From Pseudoxanthomonas spadix (lineage in GTDB: Bacteria; Pseudomonadota; Gammaproteobacteria; Xanthomonadales; Xanthomonadaceae): a DNA stretch of 64,000 bases. This document shows, piece by piece, positions 8,011-17,614 of this stretch. The DNA lies in contig NZ_RDQN01000008.1 in assembly GCF_003703395.1 (NCBI RefSeq), positions 1 through 64,000 of the forward strand, in the 5' to 3' direction. Numbering within the stretch: position 1 is the stretch's first letter; every line of letters begins with the position of its first letter. The position numbers and the translations under genes were made by a program. The notes below the pieces were generated by a model. That model made no database searches and was not told the DNA's origin. It saw nothing but the letters and a program-made list of their open reading frames with translations.

Positions 8011-8811
8011 ATGACCGACGCCATCACCGCTCCCGCCGTGCGCACCATCGCCGTCAAGGGCGTGGTGATCGGCGAAGGCATGCCCAGGATCATCGTGCCG
8101 ATCACCGCGGCGACCGCGGCCGGGGCGCTGGCCCAGGCCGGGCGCATCGGGGCCAATGCCGACACCGACCTGGTCGAGTGGCGGATCGATTACCTGGACA
8201 TCGCCGGCGATGCCCAGGCACTGATCGAACTGGCTCCGCAGGTTGCGGCGGCGGTCAACGGAAAGCCGGTGCTGCTGACCTTGCGCACCCGCAGCGAAGG
8301 CGGCGCGGCCGCGATCGACGATGCCGGCTACGGCAGGCTCTACGCGGCGCTGATCCAGGCCGGCGCCGCCGACCTGTACGACGTGGAGATGTGTCGCGAT
8401 CAAGCGGTGGTCAGGCAGATCGTGGCCGCCGCGCACGCCGCCGGTGCCTGGATCGTGATGTCCAATCATGACTTCCAGGCCACCCCCGACACCGCCGAGA
8501 TCGTCTCGCGCCTGCGCAGGCAGCAGGCCCTGGGCGCGGACGTGCTGAAGATCGCGGTCATGCCGCACGACCCGGGCGATGTGCTCAAGCTGCTCGCCGC
8601 CACCTGGCAGCTGCGCCAGTCCAGCGACCGGCCGCTGCTGACCATGTCGATGGGTCCGCTCGGGGCGGTCTCGCGCCTGGCCGGGGCCACTTTCGGCCAG
8701 GCCCTGACCTTCGGCATGCTTGGTGCCGGCTCGGCGCCGGGCCAGATCGAAGTCGGCACGCTGCGCGCGATCCTCACCGCGCTGGGCCATGGCGGCAGCG
8801 CGACGCCGTAG
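8011..8811 (+). CDS. aroD: Type I 3-dehydroquinate dehydratase
   Basis: A 266-residue cytoplasmic enzyme converting 3-dehydroquinate to 3-dehydroshikimate in the shikimate pathway. The Schiff-base lysine is in DVLKIAVMP, the catalytic His in IVMSNHDF, and the substrate-binding glutamate and arginine in LVEWRIDYL and LTLRTRSEGG. Type I enzymes are usually about 225-275 residues, so the length is normal. ATG 8011 is chosen because the longer frame begins inside the RAYT-flanking REPs. It sits 76 bp from the RAYT element. Confidence 0.9.
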   Translation: MTDAITAPAVRTIAVKGVVIGEGMPRIIVPITAATAAGALAQAGRIGANADTDLVEWRIDYLDIAGDAQALIELAPQVAAAVNGKPVLLTLRTRSEGGAAAIDDAGYGRLYAALIQAGAADLYDVEMCRDQAVVRQIVAAAHAAGAWIVMSNHDFQATPDTAEIVSRLRRQQALGADVLKIAVMPHDPGDVLKLLAATWQLRQSSDRPLLTMSMGPLGAVSRLAGATFGQALTFGMLGAGSAPGQIEVGTLRAILTALGHGGSATP

Positions 8812-8956
8812 GCGAGGCGGTCGTTGCAGCGGCGCGCGCGCCCTCGCGACCGCAACCGCAAGTTTTGACGCCGTGCTTCTCGTTTCCGGCGCAGCATCCC
8901 CCAGCGCTTTGCGCCCGCGCCCAGGTGACCCTTCATTCTGTCAGGAGCAACCCAGC

Positions 8957-9736
8957 ATGGCTTTCCTCGACCTGCCCACCCATCGCCTGCACTACCGCAT
9001 CGACGGCGCCGAAGGTGCGCCCTGGCTGACCTTCTGCAATTCGCTGGGCGCGGACCTGTCGATGTGGGACGGCCAGGTGGCCGAACTGGCCGGTGACCTG
9101 CGCATCCTGCGCTACGACCGCCGCGGTCATGGCCGGTCCAGCGCTGCGCAAGGCCCGTACACGATCGACCAGCTCGGCGGCGACGTGCTCGCGTTGTGGC
9201 AGGCGCTGCAGATCGAGCGCAGCCATTTCTGCGGGCTGTCGCTGGGCGGCCTCACCGGCCAGTGGCTCGGGCTCAATGCCGCAGATCGCCTGGACAGGCT
9301 GGTGGTCTGCGCCACCGCGGCCAGGATCGGCACTGCCGAAAGCTGGGCCGAGCGCATCGCCACGGTGCGCGAAAAGGGCCTGGAGCCGCTGGTCGAAGGC
9401 ACGGTGGCGCGCTGGTTCACTAAAGGTTTCAGCGACCGCCACCAAGCACAGGTCAAGGCCATCATGGACGTGTTCCTGGCAACCGCGCCGGAAGCCTACA
9501 TCGGCTGCTGCAATGCGGTGGCCCAGGCCGATTTCCGCGATGCATTGCCCGGGCTCGGCGTGCCGCTGCTGGCCATTGCCGGCGACGATGACCCGACCTG
9601 CCCGCCAGCCGACCTGCAGCACATTGCCCAAACCGTTGCCGACGGCCGCTGTGCGCAGGTCCCCGGACGCCACCTGTGCAATGTCGAGTCGGCCGCCGCG
9701 TTCACCGCTGTGCTGGGGGATTTCCTGCGCGTCTGA
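8957..9736 (+). CDS. pcaD: Alpha/beta hydrolase, 3-oxoadipate enol-lactonase-like
   Basis: A 259-residue alpha/beta hydrolase with nucleophile elbow GLSLGG, acid region GDDDPTCPP and terminal histidine in GRHLCNVE. The pattern fits PcaD, which opens 3-oxoadipate enol-lactone in the protocatechuate branch of the beta-ketoadipate pathway. No other pca genes are in the window, so the substrate is less certain. AGGAG about 8 bp upstream supports ATG 8957. It follows aroD by 145 bp in the same direction. Confidence 0.75.
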   Translation: MAFLDLPTHRLHYRIDGAEGAPWLTFCNSLGADLSMWDGQVAELAGDLRILRYDRRGHGRSSAAQGPYTIDQLGGDVLALWQALQIERSHFCGLSLGGLTGQWLGLNAADRLDRLVVCATAARIGTAESWAERIATVREKGLEPLVEGTVARWFTKGFSDRHQAQVKAIMDVFLATAPEAYIGCCNAVAQADFRDALPGLGVPLLAIAGDDDPTCPPADLQHIAQTVADGRCAQVPGRHLCNVESAAAFTAVLGDFLRV

Positions 9737-9849
9737 GCCCGTGCCACGGGTCACGGGTTTCAGTCGCGCCTGTCCTGATTGCCGGCGTCGAAAAAGCGAA
9801 CGGCGCCGCAAGGCGCCGTTCGCGTGCGTAACGCCTTCGCGCTTGCGCG

Positions 9850-10491
9850 TTACATCTTGTTGGCGACCTTCAGCTTGCTGGCGTCGACCTTCTTGACGCC
9901 CTCGATGCCCTTGGCCTCGGTCACGGCCTGATCCTTCTCGGCCTGGGTGGCGACCGTGCCGCTCAACCAGACCACGCCGTTGGTGGTCTCCACGCTGATG
10001 TCGGTGCCCGAGGTCTTGCCGCTGGCCAGCAGGTCGGCCTTGACCTTGGTGGTGATCCAGGTGTCGGTACCGGGCTGATCGGACTCGGCATCACGGTCCA
10101 TGCTGCCATGCTCCATGGTGTCATCGTGCTTCATGCCCTCGGCCGCCATCGCGCTGCTGACCTTGAGCTTGCTGGCATCGACCTTCTTGACGCCTTCGAT
10201 GCCCTTGGCCTCGGTCACGGCGCGCTCCTTCTGGGCCTGGGTGGCGACCGTGCCGCTCAACCAGACCACGCCGTTCTTGGTCTCGACGCTGATGTCGGTG
10301 CCCGGGGTCTTGCCGCTGGCCAGCAGGTCGGCCTTGACCTTGGTGGTGATCCAGGTGTCGGTGCCGGGCTGATCGCTGTCGGCAGTGGCGTTCTGCGAGG
10401 TCGAGCGGTCCGCGGACTGGGCCATGGCCGGCGCGGACAGGCCCAGCGTGACCAGGATGGCGAGTGTGAGTGAAGTGCGTGTGTGGTTCAT
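9850..10491 (-). CDS. Periplasmic protein with two BON domains (OsmY-like)
   Basis: 213 residues: a signal peptide (cleavage near APAMAQS) and two nearly identical BON domains. Each starts DSDQPGTDTWITTKVKADLL (about residues 38-112) or its near-copy after a linker rich in Met, His and Asp (about 137-213). BON domains are thought to bind phospholipid, and OsmY proteins protect the envelope under osmotic stress. The two domains are almost identical at the DNA level too (9850-10080 against 10150-10370), so the duplication is recent or kept uniform by conversion. Confidence 0.85.
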   Translation of the reverse strand: MNHTRTSLTLAILVTLGLSAPAMAQSADRSTSQNATADSDQPGTDTWITTKVKADLLASGKTPGTDISVETKNGVVWLSGTVATQAQKERAVTEAKGIEGVKKVDASKLKVSSAMAAEGMKHDDTMEHGSMDRDAESDQPGTDTWITTKVKADLLASGKTSGTDISVETTNGVVWLSGTVATQAEKDQAVTEAKGIEGVKKVDASKLKVANKM

Positions 10492-10672
10492 CGTTGGCTC
10501 CCTGTAGCTCCCGTTTTTGGGATGGAGTCATCATCCCCGGGGGGCCGTTCAACGACCGTGACTCAGCGGACCAGGCCTCATCGCGGAAGCTGAACAAGGC
10601 GAACACGCGTCGCTCACGCATGGCGCCGCCTGTTGTTGTTTTTGCCCTCTCTGCCCCGCAAGCGGGGGCGTT

Positions 10673-11503
10673 TCAGGCAAGCCCCGGTTCGTCCAGGCGC
10701 AGGGTCAGGCACTTGGCCGAACCGCCGGCCTTGAGGAACTCGTCCAGCGGCGTTTCGCGCACCCGGTATCCGGCCGCTTCAAGCTGCGCGCGCAGGGCCG
10801 GGGTGGCGCGGTTGAGGATCACCACCTCGTCCAGGTTCACCGCGTTGCAGGCGAAGGCCAGGGCGTCGCGCTCGGAGACGGCGATGCGCTTGTCCTGCGG
10901 CACGCGCGCGGCGATGGCGGCCTGCGCGGCCGGGTCGAATGCGGCCGGGAAGTACAGCAGGCGGCCGCCGGAGAGCGGGCACAGGCAGGTGTCCAGGTGA
11001 TAGAAGCGCGGATCGACCAGCCGCAGCGGCACCACCTCGATGCCCAGCAACGCGCCCAGCGCATCGCCGGCGCGCGCATCGCTGCGATGGCCATGGCCGA
11101 ACCACAGCCGCGGCGCGGCGCGGTCCAGCAGCGCGTCGCCGGCGCCTTCGAACTCGATTCCCTCCAGTGGGCCCAGCTCGAAACGCTGGGCCGAGAACCA
11201 CCGGGTGAAGTGCGATTGCTCGCCGGCGCGCTCGGCATGACGGAAGCGGCTGGGCACGGCCAGGTCGCGGTAGACCAGGCCGGCGTTGGCGGTGAACACC
11301 ATGTCCGGCAGCCCGGGCACCTGTTCGATCAGTGCCACCTCGGCCGCATCGGCCACCAGCTCGCGCAGGGCGTCCCACTGGCGCGCGGCGCGATCGCGGT
11401 CGGCCAGGTCGCGGTTGCCGGTCATCCAGGGGTTGATGTCGTAGTCCACCGAAAAGTGGGCGGGCGGGCACATCAGCACGCGCGGACGGGGCGAAGTGGA
11501 CAT
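10673..11503 (-). CDS. Amidinohydrolase, DDAH/arginine deiminase-related
   Basis: A 276-residue member of the guanidino-modifying (pentein) superfamily. It has DMVFTANAGLV at about residues 66-76, the catalytic-histidine region FYHLDTCLCP and the nucleophilic Cys in GGSAKCLTL near the C-terminus. Relatives hydrolyse dimethylarginine or arginine to citrulline. Which guanidine this one uses cannot be told from sequence. A divergent Lrp-type regulator 154 bp away suggests amino-acid-responsive control. Confidence 0.8.
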   Translation of the reverse strand: MSTSPRPRVLMCPPAHFSVDYDINPWMTGNRDLADRDRAARQWDALRELVADAAEVALIEQVPGLPDMVFTANAGLVYRDLAVPSRFRHAERAGEQSHFTRWFSAQRFELGPLEGIEFEGAGDALLDRAAPRLWFGHGHRSDARAGDALGALLGIEVVPLRLVDPRFYHLDTCLCPLSGGRLLYFPAAFDPAAQAAIAARVPQDKRIAVSERDALAFACNAVNLDEVVILNRATPALRAQLEAAGYRVRETPLDEFLKAGGSAKCLTLRLDEPGLA

Positions 11504-11593
11504 GGCGGCAGCTCCGGGGAATGGCGATATGGCATGCTAGGCCGCGCGCCAGAGAGGCGACAGCAGGCAGATCGCCATTGTTTTGCGCAAAGC

Positions 11594-11609
11594 TGTCAGT
11601 TCGATGACA
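11594..11609. promoter_or_regulatory. Palindrome in the DDAH/Lrp intergenic region
   Basis: TGTCA, six bases, TGACA forms a perfect inverted repeat midway between the divergent amidinohydrolase and Lrp-type regulator. It is a natural candidate operator for that regulator. Confidence 0.4.
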
Positions 11610-11656
11610 ACTGCTGGCAGATCGCCAGGTACCCCACAGCAACGCCCGGACTGCCC

Positions 11657-12088
11657 ATGGCCGATGCACTCGACGCGCTGGATCAGGATCTCATCGCCCT
11701 GTTACGGGCTGACAGTCGCACCCCGGCGGCGCTGCTGGCCAAGCAGCTCAAGGTCTCGCGCAGCACCGTGCAGAACCGCATCGCGCGGCTGCAGCGCAGC
11801 GGCCTGCTGCTGGGCTTCACCATCAGGCTGGCCAGCGAGACCGGCCTGCACGGGGTGCGCGCCATCACCCAGATCGAAGTGCGCGGCGGGTCCAGCGACA
11901 AGGTCATCGCCGCGCTGCGCCGCCTGCCCGAAGTGGTGAGCGTCTATTCCACCAATGGCCGCTGGGACCTGGTGGCCGAGGTCCGCACCGAGGATCTGGC
12001 CGGCTTCGACCAGGCCCTGCGCCGGCTGCGCGACATCGAAGGCATCGCCTCATCGGAAACCAGCCTGCTGCTGGCCGAGCAGGGCTGA
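11657..12088 (+). CDS. Lrp/AsnC-family transcriptional regulator
   Basis: 143 residues: an N-terminal winged helix-turn-helix (LDQDLIALLRADSR, then VSRSTVQNRIARLQRSG) and a C-terminal RAM ligand-binding domain (ITQIEVRGG and VVSVYSTNGRWDLVAEV). The length is typical. It is transcribed away from the amidinohydrolase, and the usual arrangement is that such a regulator controls its divergent neighbour and itself. Confidence 0.85.
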   Translation: MADALDALDQDLIALLRADSRTPAALLAKQLKVSRSTVQNRIARLQRSGLLLGFTIRLASETGLHGVRAITQIEVRGGSSDKVIAALRRLPEVVSVYSTNGRWDLVAEVRTEDLAGFDQALRRLRDIEGIASSETSLLLAEQG

Positions 12089-12111
12089 GCCTTCAGGCCA
12101 AGAGGGATCAC

Positions 12112-12825
12112 TCAGCTGCCGTACAACTTCGCCGCCGGCTGGAACAGCACCCAGCTGGTGGCGATGTACTTGTCGCCGCCCTGCGGACGGTTGCCGCGGT
12201 GGGTGTGGGTGAAGGCGGCCGGGGCGATCAGCAGGCTGCCGGTGCGCGGGGCGATGCTGCGCCGCTGGTGGAAGAACTCGGTCTGGCCGGCCTGAAAGTC
12301 GTCGTTGAGGTACAGCGTCCACAGCAGGTGGCGGTGCAGGGTCTCGGCCTGGCCGTCCTTCGGGTACAACTCGCAGTGCCAGTACGGATAACCGCCTTCG
12401 CCGGCGCGGTAGCGCTGCAGGTTGATGCGTCCGGGCCGGAACACGGTCATCAGCAGGTGCGAGAGGGTCGCATCGTCCATCGATTCGAGGTCTTCGTAGA
12501 CGATGCGTCGCGCGCTGCCGCCGGCGGGCGTGTACTGCAGCATGACCGGCGCGATCAGCGCGAACGGATAGGTCCGCAGGTACTGCTTGAGACCGTGGAA
12601 GACCGCCTGGTTGAGCATCTGCTCGACGTCGGACCAGCCTGCGCGGCCGCTGATGGCGATGTCGCTGGAGCGCTTGAGGTCGGGAAAGTGGCCGCCGCCG
12701 ACCCGGCCCGGGGCCTCCTGGCCGCTGGCTTCGAAGCGCTTGATGATCGCCGCGCAGGCCGCCGGGTCGAGCGCCTCGGGGATCACGGCGATGAAGTCCT
12801 GCTGGTGCGCATGCATGGCCGCCAC
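12112..12825 (-). CDS. 2-oxoglutarate/Fe(II)-dependent oxygenase
   Basis: A 237-residue protein of the prolyl-4-hydroxylase-like fold. The iron ligands are readable as HCE in YWHCELYP and the distal His with the oxoglutarate-binding Arg in FTHTHRGNRP. It starts at ATG 12825. MHAHQQ at 12816 is an alternative. The substrate is unknown, and the family includes PKHD-type hydroxylases acting on proteins or small molecules. It is convergent with the Lrp-type gene and upstream of nothing in its own direction within 250 bp. Confidence 0.7.
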   Translation of the reverse strand: MAAMHAHQQDFIAVIPEALDPAACAAIIKRFEASGQEAPGRVGGGHFPDLKRSSDIAISGRAGWSDVEQMLNQAVFHGLKQYLRTYPFALIAPVMLQYTPAGGSARRIVYEDLESMDDATLSHLLMTVFRPGRINLQRYRAGEGGYPYWHCELYPKDGQAETLHRHLLWTLYLNDDFQAGQTEFFHQRRSIAPRTGSLLIAPAAFTHTHRGNRPQGGDKYIATSWVLFQPAAKLYGS

Positions 12826-12881
12826 GATACCAGTGGCCCCGCACCATCGGCGTCAGACCGGCCTGGCCTGGCCCGGAAGCG

Positions 12882-13922
12882 TCAGCTTGGCACCCCGGGC
12901 GACGCCAATAGGGACGCGTCGGCGGGCTGGAAGTAGCGCTCGGCCGCCTGGACCTCGCCGCGCGAGCCCAGGAACACCGGCACGCGCTGGTGCAGCCCCT
13001 GCGGCGCGATGTCCAGGATGCGCGCGCGGCCGGTGCTGGCCAGGCCGCCGGCCTGTTCGACCAGCAGCCCCATCGGGTTGGCCTCGTACATCAGGCGCAG
13101 CTTGCCGGCCTTGGCCGGGTCCTTGTTGTCCCACGGATACATGAAGATGCCGCCGCGGGTCAGGATGCGGTGCACGTCGGCCACCATCGAGGCGATCCAG
13201 CGCATGTTGAAGTCCTTGCCGCGCGGGCCGTCCCGGCCGGCCAGCAGGTCGGCCACGTAGGTCTGCATCTGCGGTTCCCAGTGGCGCTGGTTGGACATGT
13301 TGACCGCAAATTCGGCGGTTTCCGCCGGGATCTGCATGTTGGCCTGGGTCAGCACGAACAGGCCCTGCTCGCGGTCCAGGGTGAAGGCGTGGGTGCCATG
13401 GCCGGTGGTCAGCACCAGCATGGTCTGCGGCCCGTAGATGCAGTAGCCGGCCGCCACCTGGGCATGGCCCGGCTGCAGGAAGTGTTCGTCGCGCGGGTCC
13501 TGCACGCCCTGCGGCGGGCAGCGCAGCACCGAGAAGATGGTGCCGACCGAGACGTTGACGTCGATGTTGGAGCTGCCATCGAGCGGATCGAACAGCAGCA
13601 GGAAATCGCCCTTGGGGTATTCGGCCGGAACCGGCTGGCAGTGGTCCATTTCCTCCGAGGCGCACGCGGCCAGGTGGCCGCCCCAGGCATTGGCTTCCAG
13701 CAGGATGTCGTTGCTGATCACGTCCAGCTTCTTCTGCACCTCGCCCTGGATGTTGCCGGTGCCGGCCTCGCCCAGGACCCCGCCCAGTGCACCCTTGCCC
13801 ACGGCAATGGAGATGGTGGTGCAGGCGCGCACGACCACCGAGATGAGCTGGCGCAGCTCGGCGCTGATGCGCCCGTGGCGCTGTTCTTCAACCAGGTAAC
13901 GGGTCAGGGTGACAGGCTGCAT
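12882..13922 (-). CDS. fbp: Class I fructose-1,6-bisphosphatase
   Basis: A 346-residue gluconeogenic enzyme hydrolysing fructose-1,6-bisphosphate. The metal-binding [17 protein letters not shown] is present, with [13 protein letters not shown] and [11 protein letters not shown] in the sugar-phosphate region. Length is typical. The ATG at 13922 ([10 protein letters not shown]) is the conventional start. The longer frame continues into sequence without family resemblance. It stands alone, with an unassigned 338-bp gap upstream. Confidence 0.92.
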   Translation of the reverse strand: MQPVTLTRYLVEEQRHGRISAELRQLISVVVRACTTISIAVGKGALGGVLGEAGTGNIQGEVQKKLDVISNDILLEANAWGGHLAACASEEMDHCQPVPAEYPKGDFLLLFDPLDGSSNIDVNVSVGTIFSVLRCPPQGVQDPRDEHFLQPGHAQVAAGYCIYGPQTMLVLTTGHGTHAFTLDREQGLFVLTQANMQIPAETAEFAVNMSNQRHWEPQMQTYVADLLAGRDGPRGKDFNMRWIASMVADVHRILTRGGIFMYPWDNKDPAKAGKLRLMYEANPMGLLVEQAGGLASTGRARILDIAPQGLHQRVPVFLGSRGEVQAAERYFQPADASLLASPGVPS

Positions 13923-14260
13923 CGGCGACGGTGCCTCGTGACGGGGGGAGGCCCGCATTGTCGCCGCAATCGCATGACCAGGCGATGTGCGGCCCATGAA
14001 GGGGGCCAGGCACCGCTGCTGGCTTTGCCATCGCGCCAACCAGGGCGTGTGCCGGGCCATGCCGGCAAGGTCGGCACGCACGGCCATGGACCAAAGTTGC
14101 TTTGCCAAAACCGGCGCACCGGGCGTGCAATGGGCGCCTGCACGCCCTGGCGCTGGCCGCGTAGCGCATCGGCGCGTTGCCCCTGCCGCCTGCGCGCGCC
14201 GGATGAAGACCAGGCCTGGCACCTGGCTGCTCGGTGCCTTCCCACCGCCGTTGAGACGCC
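13923..14260. other. Spacer between fbp and lldD
   Basis: A 338-bp gap between divergent genes. It must contain both promoters, but I see no strong -35/-10 pair, operator or RNA motif by eye. Confidence 0.4.
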
Positions 14261-15406
14261 ATGATCATTTCCGCCTCCACCGATTACCGCGCCGCCGCGC
14301 AACGCCGGCTGCCGCCGTTCCTGTTCCACTACATCGATGGCGGCGCCTACGCCGAGCACACCCTGCGCCACAACGTCTCGGACCTGGCGGACATCGCCCT
14401 GCGCCAGCGCGTGCTCACCGACATGTCGGCGCTGGACCTGCGCACGCAGCTGTTCGGTGAAACGCTGTCGATGCCGGTGGTGCTGGCGCCGGTGGGCCTG
14501 ACCGGGATGTACGCCCGGCGCGGCGAGGTGCAGGCCGCGCGCGCGGCGGCCTCGCGCGGGATCCCCTTCACCCTGTCGACCGTGTCGGTGTGCCCGATCG
14601 AGGAAGTGGCTCCGGCCATCGAGAGGCCGATGTGGTTCCAGCTGTACGTGCTCAAGGATCGCGGCTTCATGCGCCATGCGCTGGAGCGCGCACAGGCCGC
14701 CGGCGTGACCACCCTGGTGTTCACCGTGGACATGCCCACGCCGGGGGCGCGCTATCGCGACGCGCACTCGGGCATGAGTGGGCCCAACGCGGCGCTGCGC
14801 CGGCTGTGGCAGACCGCGACCCATCCGCGCTGGGCCTGGGAGGTGGGCCTGCACGGCCGCCCGCACGACCTGGGCAACGTCTCGGCCTACCTGGGCAAAC
14901 CGACCGGGCTGGCCGACTACATCGGCTGGCTGGGGGCGAACTTCGACCCGTCCATTTCGTGGAAGGACCTGGAGTGGATCCGCGCGTTCTGGAAGGGTCC
15001 GATGCTCATCAAGGGCATCCTGGACCCGGACGATGCGCGCGATGCGGTGCGCCTGGGCGCCGACGGGATCGTGGTCTCCAACCACGGCGGCCGCCAGCTG
15101 GACGGCGTGCTGTCCACCGCACGCGCGCTGCCGGCCATCGTCGATGCGGTCAAGGGCCAGATCAGGATTCTGGCCGACTCGGGCATCCGCAGCGGCCTGG
15201 ACGTGGTGCGCATGCTCGCCCTGGGCGCCGATGCGGTGCTGCTGGGCCGGGCCTGGGTCTATGCGCTGGCCATCGCCGGCCAGGCCGGCGTGGCCCATCT
15301 GCTGGACCTGATCGAAAAGGAAATGCGGGTGGCGATGGTCCTGACCGGCTCGCGGACCATCGCCGATATCGGCCCGCACACGCTGGTGCCGCGCGGCGCA
15401 GTCTGA
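14261..15406 (+). CDS. lldD: FMN-dependent L-lactate dehydrogenase
   Basis: A 381-residue enzyme oxidising L-lactate to pyruvate at the inner membrane and passing electrons to quinone. Family landmarks: [11 protein letters not shown] near the N-terminus, [12 protein letters not shown], the catalytic His in [12 protein letters not shown], and the FMN phosphate site around [22 protein letters not shown]. Length matches E. coli LldD. No lldP permease or lldR regulator is adjacent. A REPIN-like hairpin follows its stop. Confidence 0.93.
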   Translation: MIISASTDYRAAAQRRLPPFLFHYIDGGAYAEHTLRHNVSDLADIALRQRVLTDMSALDLRTQLFGETLSMPVVLAPVGLTGMYARRGEVQAARAAASRGIPFTLSTVSVCPIEEVAPAIERPMWFQLYVLKDRGFMRHALERAQAAGVTTLVFTVDMPTPGARYRDAHSGMSGPNAALRRLWQTATHPRWAWEVGLHGRPHDLGNVSAYLGKPTGLADYIGWLGANFDPSISWKDLEWIRAFWKGPMLIKGILDPDDARDAVRLGADGIVVSNHGGRQLDGVLSTARALPAIVDAVKGQIRILADSGIRSGLDVVRMLALGADAVLLGRAWVYALAIAGQAGVAHLLDLIEKEMRVAMVLTGSRTIADIGPHTLVPRGAV

Positions 15407-15414
15407 GCCCGGGC

Positions 15415-15479
15415 GTGGGAGCCGCCACGGCGGCGATCAAGCCTTCCCAGGCCCCCATCGCCGCCGTGGCGGCTCCCAC
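15415..15479. repeat. REPIN-like inverted repeat (GTGGGAGC type), copy 1
   Basis: Perfect 23-bp arms (15415-15437 and 15457-15479) begin GTGGGAGCCGCC and enclose a 19-bp loop. It lies between the convergent lldD and aminotransferase genes and could also stop transcription from either side. Confidence 0.8.
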
Positions 15480-15500
15480 GCAGCGGCGGGCGGCAGCCTC

Positions 15501-16703
15501 TCAGCCCTTGACCACCGCGGCGATCGCCTTGGCCACCCGCTCCAGGTTGCCCGCGTTGAGCGCGGCCACGCAGATGCGGCCGGAGGTGATGGCGTAGATG
15601 GCGTGCTCTTCGCGCAGGCGCTCCACCTGCGGCTTGGTCAGGCCCGAGTAGCTGAACATGCCCGCCTGCCGGGCGATGAAGCTGAAATCGCCGGCGCCGG
15701 CGTCGGCCAATTTCTGCACCAGGCCGGCGCGCAGCGCATGGATGCGCTCGCGCATGGCGGTCAGTTCGGTTTCCCAGTCGGCGCGCAGCTCGGCGTTGTT
15801 GAGCACGCCGGCCACCAGCGCCGCACCGTGGCTGGACGGGCTGGAGTAGATGGTGCGGATGATGCGCTTGACGTGCGACTGCACGGCCTTGGCCTGCGCG
15901 GCGGTGGCGGCCACGATCGACAGCGCGCCCACCCGCTCGCCATACAGCGAGAACGACTTGGAGTAGGAGCTGGCGACGATGAAGTCGCTGATGCCGGCAT
16001 CGACCATGACCTGGATTGCGGCCGCGTCTTCACGGATGCCCCTGTCGAACCCCTGGTAGGCCATGTCGATGAACGGGAACAGCTCGCCGTCCTTCAACAC
16101 CTGCGCCACCTGCTTCCACTGGGCCACGGTCAGGTCGGCCCCGGTCGGGTTGTGGCAGCACGCGTGCAGCAGCACGGTGGTCCTGGGCTTGAGCGCCTTC
16201 AGGTCGGCCAGCATGCCGGCAAAATCCACGCCGTGGGTGCCGGCATCGAAGTAGCTGTACTCGCCGACCTCGAAACCGGCGGCCTCGAACACGGCGCGGT
16301 GGTTTTCCCACGAAGGCTTGCTCAGGGCCAGGGTGGCGTGCGGCAGCAGCTTGCGCAGCAGCTCGGCGCCCACCCGCAGCGCACCGCTGCCGCCCACGGT
16401 CTGGGTGGTGGCCACGCGGCCGGCGGCCAGCAGGGCCGAATCCTTGCCGAACAGCAGTTCGCCGGTGGCCTGGGTGTAGGCGGGCAGCCCGTCGATCGGC
16501 AGGTAGCCGCGCGGCCTGGCTTCCAGGGCCAGCGCTTGTTCGACCTTGGCCACCGCCCTGAGCAGCGGGATGCGGCCGGACTCGTCGTAATAGATGCCCA
16601 CGCCCAGGTTGACCTTGCCCGGGCGGGTGTCGTGGTTGTAAGCCTCGGTCAGGCCCAGGATGGGATCGCCCGGAACCTGTTCAACGGATGCAAAGGAAGA
16701 CAC
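15501..16703 (-). CDS. tyrB: Aromatic amino acid / aspartate aminotransferase
   Basis: A 400-residue fold-type I PLP enzyme that transfers amino groups between aromatic amino acids or aspartate and 2-oxoglutarate. The PLP lysine is in ASSYSKSFSLYGERVG, the pyridine-binding Asn/Asp in HNPTGAD and FIDMAYQG, and the substrate Arg near the C-terminus in SGRICVAALN. I take the GTG at 16703 (VSSFASVEQVPGDPILGL), because upstream residues of the longer frame are low-complexity. tyrB and aspC are hard to separate from sequence alone. Confidence 0.85.
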   Translation of the reverse strand: MSSFASVEQVPGDPILGLTEAYNHDTRPGKVNLGVGIYYDESGRIPLLRAVAKVEQALALEARPRGYLPIDGLPAYTQATGELLFGKDSALLAAGRVATTQTVGGSGALRVGAELLRKLLPHATLALSKPSWENHRAVFEAAGFEVGEYSYFDAGTHGVDFAGMLADLKALKPRTTVLLHACCHNPTGADLTVAQWKQVAQVLKDGELFPFIDMAYQGFDRGIREDAAAIQVMVDAGISDFIVASSYSKSFSLYGERVGALSIVAATAAQAKAVQSHVKRIIRTIYSSPSSHGAALVAGVLNNAELRADWETELTAMRERIHALRAGLVQKLADAGAGDFSFIARQAGMFSYSGLTKPQVERLREEHAIYAITSGRICVAALNAGNLERVAKAIAAVVKG

Positions 16704-16960
16704 GGCGTGACTCGATGAGGGAGATAAGGAAGGGCGCGCCCCGGGCCGCTGGCGCGCGGCGAAAGGCGGCCGGGAAAAATGGGCCGCAATCTTAACAGGC
16801 GCAGGCGCTGGAGACCCGGCGTTGGCGGGGCCTTCGGCGCTCGGCAGATGGTTGCAGGCGACAACGTTCAGCCCGCCGCCACTGGCGCGGGCCGATGCTG
16901 TTGTTGCATGGCGGCAGCCCCCAGACTGCCGCTTCCACCGTGGCCACAAGGGGAACACCG

Positions 16961-17164
16961 ATGGACACCGCCAACCTGATCTGGGGCATGTTGTTTGGCG
17001 CCATCGGCGGCGGCTATCTGGTCTATGGCCTGCGCCAGAAGCTGCTGGTGCCGGCGCTGTGCGGATTGGCGCTGGGGCTGTTGGGCTGGTGGGTGGACGC
17101 GGCGTGGCTGACGCTGAGCATCGGGATCGTGCTGATGGCAGTGCCGTATTTTTTCCGGTTTTGA
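16961..17164 (+). CDS. Small membrane protein, unknown function
   Basis: 67 residues with about three hydrophobic segments separated by short turns (GAIGGGYLVYG, LLVPALCGLALGLLGWW, LSIGIVLMAVPYFF). An AGGGG-type ribosome site precedes ATG 16961. I recognise no family with a known role. It lies between the aminotransferase and the DUF779 gene and is convergent with the latter. Confidence 0.6.
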   Translation: MDTANLIWGMLFGAIGGGYLVYGLRQKLLVPALCGLALGLLGWWVDAAWLTLSIGIVLMAVPYFFRF

Positions 17165-17207
17165 TGGGGCCGGCCGGCGCTGACCCAGGCCCGGCGCACA
17201 CGCGCCG

Positions 17208-17579
17208 CTACACCTTGCCCTGCGCCTGCAACGCCGCGAACTCCTCGTCGGTGAACAGCCGCGAGCGCACCAGGAAGCGCACCCCTTCGCCGTTTTCCAG
17301 CGAAAACATCCCGCCCCGCCCCGGCACCACGTCGATGATCAGCTGGGTGTGCTTCCAGTATTCGAACTGCGGGGCGCTGATGTAGACCGGCGCCCCGCCG
17401 ATTTCGCCCAGCTGCACGTCGCGGTCGCCGACGATGAAGTCATCGGTGGGGAAGCACATCGGCGAGGAGCCGTCGCAACAGCCGCCGGATTGATGGAACA
17501 GGACCGGTCCGTGGCGTGCGCGCAGCTTCTCGATCAGCTGCAGGGCGGGCAGGGTGGCGATGACCTGACGGGTGTCCAT
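17208..17579 (-). CDS. DUF779 protein linked to aldehyde dehydrogenase
   Basis: A 123-residue protein of the DUF779 family, with the Cys/His-rich HQSGGCCDGSSPMCFP, the central FIVGDRDVQLGEI and EYWKHTQLIIDVVPGRGGMFSLE. The cysteines could bind a metal. Members are repeatedly found next to NAD-dependent acetaldehyde dehydrogenases, and one encoded on the same strand lies at 20234-21763, so a shared role in aldehyde or alcohol oxidation is likely. The biochemical function is not established. A TonB receptor gene lies between them. Confidence 0.8.
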   Translation of the reverse strand: MDTRQVIATLPALQLIEKLRARHGPVLFHQSGGCCDGSSPMCFPTDDFIVGDRDVQLGEIGGAPVYISAPQFEYWKHTQLIIDVVPGRGGMFSLENGEGVRFLVRSRLFTDEEFAALQAQGKV

Positions 17580-17614
17580 GTGATCTCCTGGTTCGATGGA
17601 TTGCACAATCGGGC

